The notes below the pieces were generated by a model, which was not told the origin of the DNA, ran no database searches, and was given only the letters and a program-made list of their open reading frames with translations. Shown in pieces: positions 37,154 through 44,278 of a DNA stretch of 64,000 nucleotides. The translations under genes were made by a program, and so were the position numbers. Numbering within the stretch: the first letter of the stretch is position 1; each line of letters begins with the position of its first letter. Origin of the DNA: Krasilnikovia cinnamomea (lineage in GTDB: Bacteria > Actinomycetota > Actinomycetes > Mycobacteriales > Micromonosporaceae); the NCBI RefSeq assembly GCF_004217545.1, contig NZ_SHKY01000001.1, positions 1,426,001-1,490,000 of the forward strand, given 5' to 3'.

Positions 37154-37347
37154 CCGGCGCCGTGACCGCCGTGTGGTGTGACCGGTGCGGCGAGGCCGCC
37201 GATTCCGGCGACCACGCCGCATGCCGCCGCGCGCGGGAGCTGGAGCCGCCGCGGTTCTGCCCGAAGTGCCGCCGCCGGATGAAGGTGCAGATCCTCCCGG
37301 CCGGCTGGACGGCGACCTGCGTCGAACACGGGGTCCGGCAGTCCTGA
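37150..37347 (+). CDS. bsaP: Biotin synthase auxiliary protein (BsaP-like)
   Basis: 65 residues from the GTG at 37150, overlapping the bioB TGA as GTGA. The five visible cysteines are arranged [28 protein letters not shown] and ATCVEHG, a metal-binding layout. Position and Cys pattern match the mycobacterial gene downstream of bioB (Rv1590, named BsaP), a small iron-sulfur protein reported to be needed for biotin synthase activity in mycobacteria. The assignment rests on position and pattern. The gene is nearly convergent with the ACT-GNAT gene, three bp away. Confidence 0.82.
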   Translation: MTGAVTAVWCDRCGEAADSGDHAACRRARELEPPRFCPKCRRRMKVQILPAGWTATCVEHGVRQS

Positions 37348-37350
37348 CCG

Positions 37351-38397
37351 CTACGCGGTCGCCCCGTCGGTCACTCGCACCTTGCCCGCGACCGGCAACG
37401 TCACGCTGGTCATGGGCCCGTCGCGGTCGGTGCGGCCCGGCCCGATCCGGCGCAGCGTTCGCAGCATCGCCACATTGTCGGCACCGGTGTGCGCCACGAC
37501 CGCCGCGAAACCGGACCGCTGTGCGTACGCCAGCAGGCGGCGCAGCAGCGCCGTGCCGATGCCGCGCCGCTGCCAGCCGTCCTCCACCAGCAGGGCCACC
37601 TCCCCGAGATCGCCCTCAGCCAGCAGGCTGGCCATGGCGATCACCCGGTCGGCATGCAGGTCCACGGCCAGCAGGGTGACCCCACCGGCCGGTTCGAGCA
37701 GGCGCCGCAGTCGCGGGCTGGCGGGGGCGCCGCCGAGGTAGCGGCGCTGCAGGGTGGCGGCCGAGGCCCGGCGGTGCAGGTCGAGCACGGCGTCGGTGTC
37801 GTCGGTCCCGGCCGGCCGGACCAGCAGTTCGGCGCCGTCGGGCAGCAGCAGTGTGGCGTGTTCGGCGTGCTGGCGCAGCGCGGCGCCGGACACCTCGACC
37901 AGCGCCTGGGCGCGCGCGTACTCGGCCGGGGTGAACTCGGGGGCACGCCGCCGCAGCTCGTACGCCCCGCCGACCGGGTCGAGCAAGGTCATCCGCGTGC
38001 CGTCGAAGCCGGGAGCGCCCTGCGGCTCCGCGCGCCAGCGCACCTCGTCGGAGTCCAGCAGGGTGACCAGGGCCTCGCCCAGCGAGTCCGGGTCGTGCAC
38101 CAGCCGCCCGGCCAGCGCCAGCGCCCGGGTGGGCTGGTCCGCGAGGCCCTGGGCCTCCGCCCGGGCCACGAACGCGTCCCGGCCGCGCCCGCGTTCCACG
38201 GCGGCCAGCATGTCCGATTCCGACATGCTGTCGGGGGCGTCGACGAGGAAGTCGTCGACCGCTCCCGCCTCCGTGGTGTGCACGTGAACGGCGAGGATGT
38301 TGACCGACCGCAGCGCGAGGCTGGCGGTCAGGACGGACAGGTAGCCCGGGCGGTCGTCAACCGTTGCCCGGATCCGCCACAGCGCCATGCGGGACAC
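37351..38397 (-). CDS. ACT-GNAT fusion: probable amino-acid-regulated acetyltransferase
   Basis: 348 residues. The N-terminal 75 or so residues are an ACT domain (WRIRATVDDRPGYLSVLTA, then SVNILAVHVHTTEAGAVDDF). A linker to about 190 includes a second ACT-like portion (RMTLLDPVGGAYEL). The C-terminal third is a GNAT domain: LLVRPAGTDDTDAVLDLHRR, AMASLLAEGDLGEVALLVED and the acetyl-CoA motif WQRRGIGTALLRRLLAYA. An ACT-GNAT protein acetyltransferase with amino-acid regulation has been described from Micromonospora aurantiaca (acting on acetyl-CoA synthetase); homology is inferred. It is upstream of no obvious partner, and a separate ACT protein follows in the same direction upstream. Confidence 0.88.
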   Translation of the reverse strand: MSRMALWRIRATVDDRPGYLSVLTASLALRSVNILAVHVHTTEAGAVDDFLVDAPDSMSESDMLAAVERGRGRDAFVARAEAQGLADQPTRALALAGRLVHDPDSLGEALVTLLDSDEVRWRAEPQGAPGFDGTRMTLLDPVGGAYELRRRAPEFTPAEYARAQALVEVSGAALRQHAEHATLLLPDGAELLVRPAGTDDTDAVLDLHRRASAATLQRRYLGGAPASPRLRRLLEPAGGVTLLAVDLHADRVIAMASLLAEGDLGEVALLVEDGWQRRGIGTALLRRLLAYAQRSGFAAVVAHTGADNVAMLRTLRRIGPGRTDRDGPMTSVTLPVAGKVRVTDGATA

Positions 38398-38480
38398 TCC
38401 CCTTCCGGATCGAGTCGCCTGAACCGAGAACGTAAGCGTCTCGTGCCGGTGTTACCCAGTTATTGCCTGAGCTGGGCGAA

Positions 38481-39191
38481 TTATGAGGGCTCAATCACAG
38501 CGTGCGCGATCGGGGACGTCTCGGCCCGGTCCAGGTGGTCACCCAGGATGACCGCGGCGGCGCGGACCAGCTGGGCCACCCGGTCCACCTCGATGACGTG
38601 GAACGCCGGGGTCGGCAGCTCCTCGTCGTCCGTCCGCGCCACCACGAGGACGAGCCCCGCGCGGCCGAACGGGGCCACCGCGTACCGGGTGCCGTCGGAG
38701 CCGGTCAGCGGGCGGGCCCGCAGCGGGGTCACCTCGGGCAGGCGCAGCGGCGACGGGGCGCGCCAGCTCGCGTACGTCACGGTGGGCTCTCCACCCGAAC
38801 GGGCGGCCCAGTCGGCCGGGACCACGGCGGCGGCGGCCCAGTCGGCGGCCAGCAGCCCGGGTACGGCGTCGACCAGCGTGGCCAGGCCATCGGCCGGGTT
38901 GGCGGCGACCTGGGCCAGCAACTCGGCGTCATGCCCGCCCGACACCGGCGCGCCGATCGCCCGCCAGACCCCGTCGACCTGCACGCCCGGGATCGCGGCG
39001 AGGCCGGCCAGCAGGCGCTCCACCCGGGAGGCGCCCGGCCAGACCACCGTGAAGTCGTCGACGGCGCGACCGCCGAGGCGTTCCAGCACCACCACCTGGA
39101 CGATGTCGGCCCCCGCGACGCCGAGCGTCCGGGCGACCTGCCCCAGGGCGCCCGGACGGTCCGGCAGGGTGACCCGTACCCGCAGCAACAT
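38481..39191 (-). CDS. ACT-domain protein
   Basis: 236 residues from the ATG at 39191, preceded by GGGAGGGAG; the upstream frame to 39266 is less likely. An ACT domain opens LLRVRVTLPDRPGALGQVAR, then AGADIVQVVVLERL and VDDFTVVWPG. The C-terminal half has no clear family features, with LLAADWAAAAVVPADWA and RPLTGSDGTRYAVAPFGRAGLVLVVAR, which resembles a GAF-like sheet. ACT domains bind amino acids. Its place directly upstream of the ACT-GNAT gene, same strand, suggests a shared role in amino-acid-responsive control. Function otherwise unknown. Confidence 0.78.
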   Translation of the reverse strand: MLLRVRVTLPDRPGALGQVARTLGVAGADIVQVVVLERLGGRAVDDFTVVWPGASRVERLLAGLAAIPGVQVDGVWRAIGAPVSGGHDAELLAQVAANPADGLATLVDAVPGLLAADWAAAAVVPADWAARSGGEPTVTYASWRAPSPLRLPEVTPLRARPLTGSDGTRYAVAPFGRAGLVLVVARTDDEELPTPAFHVIEVDRVAQLVRAAAVILGDHLDRAETSPIAHAVIEPS

Positions 39192-39429
39192 GAAGCTCCC
39201 TCCCGTCTGGCCGACGGCACGGCGCAGCCGTCCCGTGATGATCAGACTGCCGACCCGGCGTTTCACGCCGGTTGCACGACCGTTGCCCGATCGTCAAGGA
39301 CGGTGGAATACCCACCCTGGAGCCTAGACATGTTCTCCCCGCCGCACGACGGACCGGACGGGGTCCAGCAGAACGTGCGAAGCCCGCCGGGGACACCGCT
39401 GACGGGCGGCGAACCGTACGCATAAGGTC

Positions 39430-39555
39430 ATGGGCATGATCTGCCGCGCCTGCCGCGAGCGCCGCCACGACGAATGCCGGGGCGGGTCGTGGTGCGACTG
39501 CCAGCACCGACCGGCGCAGCCCACCCCGCCGGTGACCGGTCCGCCCGGCCCATGA
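39430..39555 (+). CDS. 41-residue Cys-rich small protein
   Basis: This tiny open frame (ATG 39430 to TGA 39553-39555) opens MGMICRACRERRHDECRGG and continues SWCDCQHRPA, with five cysteines in a CxxC...C...CxC arrangement and a His. That suggests zinc or cluster binding. Its stop overlaps the start of the RibD-type gene as ATGA, so the two are translationally coupled. No function can be given. Confidence 0.6.
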   Translation: MGMICRACRERRHDECRGGSWCDCQHRPAQPTPPVTGPPGP

Positions 39556-40319
39556 CCGAGCCTTCCGTCCGGGCCTGGCCGGACCCTGATCCGACCCCGC
39601 TGGACGTGGCCGCGCTGACCGAGCGGTACCCCCGAAACCCCGAGCCGACCCTGCGGGTCAACTTCGTCGCCAGCCTCGACGGCGCGGTGGCCGTGGACGG
39701 CTTCTCGGCGGGCCTGTCCGGCCCGGCCGACAAGCTGATCTTCGGCACCCTGCGGATGCTCTGCGACGCGCTCGTGGTCGCCGCCGGCACGATCCGTACC
39801 GAGAACTACAACGCGCTGCGGCTCAGCCCGACCCGGCGCGAGTGGCGCCGCGCCCACGGCCTGCCGGAGTTCCCGCTCATGGTCGTCGTCTCCCGCATGC
39901 TCGACCTCGACCCCGCCCAGGAGGTCTTCTCCGACGCGCCGGTGCGGCCGATCATCCTCACCTGCGCCGCCGCGCCCGAGCAGCGGCGGGCCGCCCTCGA
40001 CCCGGTCGCGGAGCTGGTGACCGTCGGCCAGCGGGAGGTGGACCTGGCCGCCGGGCTGGCCGCGCTGCACGCGCGCGGCGCGACGCAGGTGCTCTGCGAG
40101 GGCGGCCCGGTCCTGTTCGGGGCGCTGACCGCGGCGGACCTGGTGGACGAGCTGTGCCTGACGGTGTCGCCGCTGCTGGTGGGCGGCACGGTCGGCCGCA
40201 TCGCAGCCGGTCCGCCCGGTCCGCCGCGCGCGATGTCGTTGCGCGGCATCCTGTCCGCCGACGACATGCTCTTTCTCCGGTACGCCCGGAGCAGCCGCCC
40301 CTCGATTCCCCCGGCCTGA
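39552..40319 (+). CDS. Pyrimidine reductase family protein (RibD C-terminal-type)
   Basis: 255 residues from the ATG at 39552. The RibD_C/DHFR-like domain shows RVNFVASLDGAVAVDG, LSGPADKLIFGTLRMLCDALVV, then VLCEGGPVLFGALTAADLVDEL and LTVSPLLVGG. The family reduces pyrimidine or pterin-like substrates with NADPH; RibD uses it in riboflavin synthesis. Here it is a stand-alone domain without a deaminase half and no rib genes are nearby, so the substrate is uncertain. The small Cys-rich gene overlaps its start. A tandem repeat and a strong hairpin follow. Confidence 0.87.
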   Translation: MTEPSVRAWPDPDPTPLDVAALTERYPRNPEPTLRVNFVASLDGAVAVDGFSAGLSGPADKLIFGTLRMLCDALVVAAGTIRTENYNALRLSPTRREWRRAHGLPEFPLMVVVSRMLDLDPAQEVFSDAPVRPIILTCAAAPEQRRAALDPVAELVTVGQREVDLAAGLAALHARGATQVLCEGGPVLFGALTAADLVDELCLTVSPLLVGGTVGRIAAGPPGPPRAMSLRGILSADDMLFLRYARSSRPSIPPA

Positions 40320-40327
40320 CCCGCGTC

Positions 40328-40477
40328 ATTCTGCGGTCTGACCGGCCTCTCGATTCTGCGGCCTGACCGGCCTCTCGATTCTGCGGCCTGACCGGCCTCT
40401 CGATTCTGCGGCCTGACCGGCCTCTCGATTCTGCGGCCTGACCGGCCTCTCGATTCTGCGGCCTGACCGGCCTCTCG
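40328..40477 (+). repeat. Six 25-bp tandem repeats
   Basis: The unit begins ATTCTGCGGCCTGACCGG and ends CCTCTCG. It is repeated exactly six times head to tail, the first copy with one base change (T in place of C). There are no spacers, so it is not a CRISPR array. Each unit holds a GGCC-TGACC-GGCC inverted element. It lies between the RibD-type gene stop and the strong hairpin at 40486. Confidence 0.95.
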
Positions 40478-40485
40478 CGGGCGTG

Positions 40486-40523
40486 CCGATGGCCCTGACC
40501 GCGCTCCCGGTCAGGGCCATCGG
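40486..40523. terminator. Strong hairpin after the tandem repeats
   Basis: A perfect 16-bp stem (CCGATGGCCCTGACCG at 40486-40501 with its complement at 40508-40523) has a 6-base loop. Its arm CCTGACCG echoes the repeat unit. It is positioned to end plus-strand transcripts of the reductase gene. Confidence 0.75.
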
Positions 40524-40694
40524 TGGGGCGATCGGATGTCGGTCCGCTTCGCCCGGGCCGGAGCTGTTGGTGCCGGTCCGGTCGGTCCCGCGCCTCCTTT
40601 CGTCAGCCGTTTCCGTCTCCGGTCCGGTTGGCCGAGGTGCCGTTCGTCAGGGGGGTGAACGGCCGGCCGGGTCGCCGATGGGGGGTCCCCCGGT

Positions 40695-40724
40695 GGAGGC
40701 GTCATCGGCAGGGATGACGCCTTC
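40695..40724. terminator. Hairpin downstream of the second repeat-protein gene
   Basis: An 8-bp perfect stem (GGCGTCAT at 40698-40705 with ATGACGCC at 40714-40721), extendable by one pair, has an 8-base loop. It lies between the convergent genes ending at 40319 and 40777 and could serve either. Confidence 0.5.
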
Positions 40725-40776
40725 CCCTGGGGTTCGGTTCCCGACCGTCTCGGCCAGAGCTCCGGGCTCGTACTGC

Positions 40777-42213
40777 CTAGTTGCGGCGCTGCTGGTCGTT
40801 CTGCTGGTTCTGGCCATTCTGCTGCTGGCCGTCGTTGTTGTTGCCGCCCTGCTGCTGGCCGCCGTTGTTGCCGTCGTTGTTGTTGCCGTCGTTGTTGTTG
40901 TTTCCGTCGTTGTTGTTGTTTCCGTCGTTGTTGTTGCCACCGTTGTTGTTGCCATCGGCGACCTGGATGCGGACCGCGTCGAAGGCGGGGGTCTGGTTGG
41001 CGCGTTCCATCATCGGGATCCGGTGCGAACCGTCACCAGCCCACGACGCACACTGCGCGATACCCTCCTGCGGCAACCCCGGCACGTTGATCGTCACCGT
41101 GTCGGCACCGCGACCACCCTGCTTGTCCTCGGTCGCCACGAAGAACGCCGGCACCGGGTCCGGCTGCGGAGCCGCGTCCGTACCCTGCAGCATCCGGCAG
41201 GCCGTGTGGAAGTGACCCCGCACGATGCCACCCTGCAGCACCGAACTCTCCACGTAGTACCCACCCTGACCCGCCGCCAGGAACCGGTCCCGGATCAGGT
41301 TCCGGGTCGACACCTTCAGACTGAACGCCTGACCCGCCGCCACCTGCTGCGGCGCCTCCACGATCAACAACGACGGGTTGTTCGCCGCCGCACCCACCTC
41401 ACCGAACTCCGTCGACACACACCGGTCACCCTTCTGGAAACCGTCGTGCGGCTGAAGCTGGCTGGTCTCGCAGGAGTTCGTCAACACGCCCAGACCCGCA
41501 CCCGGAGGCGGATTCTGACCATTGTTGTTGTTCCCACCATTGTTGTTGTTGCCGCCCTGCTGCTGGCCGCCGTTGTTGTTGTCACCCTGCTGCTGGCCGC
41601 CGTTGTTGTTGCCGCCCTGCTGCTGGCCGCCGTTGTTGTTGTCACCCTGCTGCTGACCGCCCTGCTGCTGGCCGCCGTTCTGGCCGCCCTGCTGCTGGCC
41701 GTCCTGCTGCTGACCGCCCTGCTGCTGGCCGCCGTTCTGGCCACCCTGCTGCTGGCCGCCGTTCTGGCCACCCTGCTGCTGGCCGCCGTTCTGACCACCC
41801 TGCTGCTGGCCGCCGTTCTGACCACCCTGCTGCTGGCCGCCGTTCTGGCCACCCTCCCGCCGGGTGTTGTTGCCCGCGTTCTGCATCACCCACTGGCGAC
41901 AGCGGGCCCGCATCGTCTCCACGGTGGGGACGTCACCCGCACCGTCGTCGGCGTGCTGGGTCACGCGGCCGCGGTTCGTCGTGTACGTCCCGCGCCGGGT
42001 CTCGGTGGACAGCTTCGCGGTCCGCGGCGCCTGGATGTTGTTACAGGCGGTCATGGCACGCTGGGTCGTGCGGTTGGTGCTCGCGTTGGAGATCTGGGTG
42101 ACGGTCACAATGCCGCCGAAGGCCACGAGCGTGGCCGCCACGGCGACGATTCGACGCCGTCCGCTGAACCACTTCGACCATTGGGATTCGCGCCGGTACT
42201 GCGACCTTCGCAT
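40777..42213 (-). CDS. Secreted Gln/Asn/Gly-rich repeat protein lacking a sortase anchor
   Basis: 478 residues from the ATG at 42213 (AGAAAGG upstream); the frame reaches 42234. It has the same order as the LALTG protein: basic N terminus, one membrane or signal helix (AVAATLVAFGGIVTVT), an N-terminal module with RARCRQWVMQ, a long central block of GGQNGGQQQ and GGNNN units, and the four-cysteine core. It differs in its short C-terminal low-complexity tail (NNNND and QNQQNDQQRRN) and in having no LALTG, no second helix and no basic end. It is therefore probably released or held by non-covalent contacts. The core is almost identical in DNA to that of the paralogue at 7130-9028, whereas the N-terminal parts have diverged. 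Confidence 0.85.
   Translation of the reverse strand: MRRSQYRRESQWSKWFSGRRRIVAVAATLVAFGGIVTVTQISNASTNRTTQRAMTACNNIQAPRTAKLSTETRRGTYTTNRGRVTQHADDGAGDVPTVETMRARCRQWVMQNAGNNTRREGGQNGGQQQGGQNGGQQQGGQNGGQQQGGQNGGQQQGGQNGGQQQGGQQQDGQQQGGQNGGQQQGGQQQGDNNNGGQQQGGNNNGGQQQGDNNNGGQQQGGNNNNGGNNNNGQNPPPGAGLGVLTNSCETSQLQPHDGFQKGDRCVSTEFGEVGAAANNPSLLIVEAPQQVAAGQAFSLKVSTRNLIRDRFLAAGQGGYYVESSVLQGGIVRGHFHTACRMLQGTDAAPQPDPVPAFFVATEDKQGGRGADTVTINVPGLPQEGIAQCASWAGDGSHRIPMMERANQTPAFDAVRIQVADGNNNGGNNNDGNNNNDGNNNNDGNNNDGNNGGQQQGGNNNDGQQQNGQNQQNDQQRRN
40957..41548 (-). repeat. 592-bp core, copy 2 (near-identical to 7937-8528)
   Basis: This aligns without gaps to copy 1 with about two dozen mismatches by eye. Both copies lie in the same orientation about 33 kb apart, so recombination between them could delete or duplicate the intervening DNA. 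Confidence 0.85.
41555..41850 (-). repeat. Degenerate tandem repeats encoding GGQNGGQQQ-type units
   Basis: On the plus strand CTGCTGCTGGCCGCC alternates with GTTCTGGCC or GTTGTTGTT in units of 21-27 bp. The array is in frame within the second repeat-protein gene and is longer than the corresponding array in its paralogue. Confidence 0.8.
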
Positions 42214-42308
42214 GGTTACACCTTTCTGGGACAAGTGGCGGGCGGTGGAGCCAGCCGGGGGTAGTGCCGTACGGCCTGGTCGGCTGGCCAGGTCGAACCG
42301 CTCGCGGA

Positions 42309-43091
42309 TTACCGCGCTCGGAAGATGCGCATGGTGGTGACGACGCCGGCGACCAGGGCCGCGGCGAGCACGAGGAGGATCACGGAGGTGTTGATGCCCG
42401 GTGCGCTGCTGGTGGCGGCCTGGAGCATCCCCGGGTCGACGGGCACCGGGCCCTTGCCTGCCGCGGCCGGCGCCGGGGCGGTGGGCAGCGCGCCGTAGTC
42501 GACGATGCCGCTGCTCTCCAGCAGGGTCATGTGCGTCATGACGAACTGGTTGGTCTGCTGCGCCAACTTGCGGACCGTGTCGTTGCGGGTGCTGGCCCGG
42601 ATCGTCGCGATGGCCGGGAAGATCTTGCCGTGCGCGGCGCGCAACCGGTCAATGTAGATCTGGTCGAACGTGGTGGCGTTGGCGTTCTTCATCTCGTCGA
42701 GCCACAACTGCTGGTCGTCGTTCGGCTTGTTCGGCAGCGCGATGCCCAGCTTCTTGGCCGCCTCCCGGTCGAGCTGGTCGAGCAGCACGTGCTGCGCCGA
42801 GATGTTCTTGCCGATGTTCTGGATCCGGGGGTCCTTCGACTTCTCCTGGGCCATGTTCCCCGCGGGGATCTCCCAGAGCCCGGCGAGGCGGACCTTGATC
42901 ACGAAGTCCTTGTCGGCGGCGCTGAGGGCACCGACACCGCGATCGGTGAGGCCGGTGTTCGGCGGCACGGGCACGTCACCGGCTCCGGCTGCCCGGGCCA
43001 CTCCGGCCGGCGCCAGCAGAACAACCAGCACCGTGGCGAGGGTGCCCACAACCCAGCGCTGCAGCCGGCGTGTGGGACGGGCGGCAATCAT
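42309..43091 (-). CDS. DUF4142 secreted protein with C-terminal membrane anchor
   Basis: 260 residues. A signal peptide covers about 1-35 (LATVLVVLLAPAGVARAAGA). The DUF4142 helical domain follows: LSAADKDFVIKVRLAGLWEI, then ISAQHVLLDQLDREAAKKLG, LRAAHGKIFPAIATIRAST and TNQFVMTHMTLLESSG. A Pro/Ala linker and one C-terminal helix (INTSVILLVLAAALVAGVV) with a basic end hold it in the membrane. DUF4142 is ferritin-like in outline and of unknown role. It lies 95 bp upstream of the second repeat-protein gene on the same strand. GGAGG precedes the ATG. Confidence 0.87.
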   Translation of the reverse strand: MIAARPTRRLQRWVVGTLATVLVVLLAPAGVARAAGAGDVPVPPNTGLTDRGVGALSAADKDFVIKVRLAGLWEIPAGNMAQEKSKDPRIQNIGKNISAQHVLLDQLDREAAKKLGIALPNKPNDDQQLWLDEMKNANATTFDQIYIDRLRAAHGKIFPAIATIRASTRNDTVRKLAQQTNQFVMTHMTLLESSGIVDYGALPTAPAPAAAGKGPVPVDPGMLQAATSSAPGINTSVILLVLAAALVAGVVTTMRIFRAR

Positions 43092-43105
43092 GTCTCTGTA
43101 CCTCC

Positions 43106-43132
43106 GACGATGATCGGTTTATCGGCGGTTCC
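43106..43132 (-). promoter_or_regulatory. Possible ECF-sigma-type promoter upstream of DUF4142 gene
   Basis: Read on the minus strand the sequence is GGAACC, 17 bases, CGTC, the classic actinobacterial ECF layout. The -10-like CGTC ends only 14 bases before the ATG and the ribosome site would sit next to it, so a transcript from here would have a very short or incomplete leader. That counts against it. Confidence 0.35.
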
Positions 43133-43312
43133 GCCGGCCATTCGACCGGTGCCGGAAACCGTAGGAGCGTCACTCGCGTAATGGCAATGCCACGGGCGGG
43201 AAATGCGAAAGAATTAAGACGGTGCTTAATGTGGATTTGCAAGCTCGCGGCCACCACCGGGATCCCGTCCGTACGGACGGCACCCGGCGGTTCGCGCCAT
43301 TGTGGAATTGTT

Positions 43313-43340
43313 TCCGGGGCCACCTAATGGCGGCCCCGGA
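43313..43340 (-). terminator. Hairpin downstream of the COG4315-type lipoprotein gene
   Basis: A 9-bp perfect stem (TCCGGGGCC at 43313-43321, complement at 43332-43340) has a 10-base loop. It lies 8 bp after the lipoprotein stop at 43348. Confidence 0.6.
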
Positions 43341-43347
43341 TCGACAC

Positions 43348-44052
43348 TCAGTAGCTGTAGTCGGCGCCCGCGCCGCCGGCGTCGTCGCCCTGTTCCTCGT
43401 CGTCGGCGGGCGGCGCTACCGGCTTGGAGATCTTGGGCAGGCAGGTGAGGTTCTTGGTGCCGTCCGGCTTCACGACGAACCACTTGCCACCGACGTTCTG
43501 GCCCTTCCACGTACCGGCCTTCTTGTCGCCGATGTAGCGGTAGACCGGCCAGTCCCCGATGGTGATCTGCTTGCTGCCGTCGGCCCGGGTGACCGTGCCG
43601 ACGTCCTTCGGGTCGACGCCCTTGAGCTTCGGCTTTCCGTCGGTCAGGGCCGGGGGCCACACCTTGGCGCAGTCACCGTTGCAGTTGGACACGACCTCGG
43701 GCTTGATCTTGTCGTCGTCGAAGCGGTACAGCACGAAGCCGTCCTGGTCCTCGACGACCTCGCCCATGCGCGGCACCTTGGTGGCATTCAGCTCGGTGGT
43801 GAGCTGGTCCTCGGGGACGTCGGGAGCGTCCTGCTGCGCGGCGTCGTCCTTCTCGGCCGTGTCGTCGCCGTCGGCTACGGCGTCATCGGCGGGCGCGTCG
43901 GCGTCCGCGGTCGGGTCGAGGTCGTTCGCGGCGGGCTGAGCGCCGCCGCCGTAGTCGGCTGCGTTGTAGCCGGCGGGCGCGCAACCGGCGAGGGCGAACG
44001 CTGCCGCTAGCGCGGCGCCGACGACCATCAACTTCCGCTTCTCCGGTACCAC
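43348..44052 (-). CDS. COG4315-like secreted lipoprotein
   Basis: 234 residues from the GTG at 44052, with GGAGG six bases upstream. The signal peptide ends in lipobox LAGC (AAAFALAGCAPAG). An acidic Asp/Ala linker of about 60 residues follows, then a domain with LYRFDDDKIKPEVVSNCNG, CAKVWPPALTDGKPKL, VGTVTRADGSKQITIGDWPVYRYIGDKKAG and WFVVKPDG. This matches the secreted-repeat (COG4315) pattern, in which units carry LY.F..D and C...WPP. The family's role is unknown. It lies between the DUF4142 gene and the anti-sigma gene. Confidence 0.85.
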   Translation of the reverse strand: MVPEKRKLMVVGAALAAAFALAGCAPAGYNAADYGGGAQPAANDLDPTADADAPADDAVADGDDTAEKDDAAQQDAPDVPEDQLTTELNATKVPRMGEVVEDQDGFVLYRFDDDKIKPEVVSNCNGDCAKVWPPALTDGKPKLKGVDPKDVGTVTRADGSKQITIGDWPVYRYIGDKKAGTWKGQNVGGKWFVVKPDGTKNLTCLPKISKPVAPPADDEEQGDDAGGAGADYSY

Positions 44053-44094
44053 GTCGTCCTCCAGCTGGATCGTCTGTCCGTGTCCGGGCTGTAG

Positions 44095-44120
44095 TACGCG
44101 CACCGCCGCTGCGCGGTTGA
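44095..44120 (-). promoter_or_regulatory. Possible ECF-type promoter of the lipoprotein gene
   Basis: On the minus strand TCAACC, 16 bases, CGTA resembles the ECF consensus (AAC...CGT). It ends 43 bases upstream of the GTG start, a reasonable leader length. Confidence 0.35.
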
Positions 44121-44224
44121 AGAATCGGCGCAATCAATTCGAGGATTTTTGCCACTCCGGCCGCAGCTCGCAGCCCGTACACGCGGGCACGCGGTCGGTG
44201 ATGACATCGAATGCACAGATGCCG

Positions 44225-44255
44225 AACGCCCGGCCGAATCGTCCGGCCGGGCGTT
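44225..44255 (-). terminator. Terminator of the sigma/anti-sigma operon
   Basis: A 12-bp perfect stem (AACGCCCGGCCG at 44225-44236, complement at 44244-44255) has a 7-base loop. It lies 24 bp after the anti-sigma stop. Confidence 0.75.
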
Positions 44256-44278
44256 GGGTGAGAGGTGTGGCGTCGGCG

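Noticed and set aside
40328..40477. CRISPR array
   Set aside because: The units are directly joined with no spacers and no cas genes are nearby.
40483..42264. 593-residue plus-strand open frame
   Set aside because: It is the reverse reading of the second repeat-protein gene, again with artificial Leu/Val runs.
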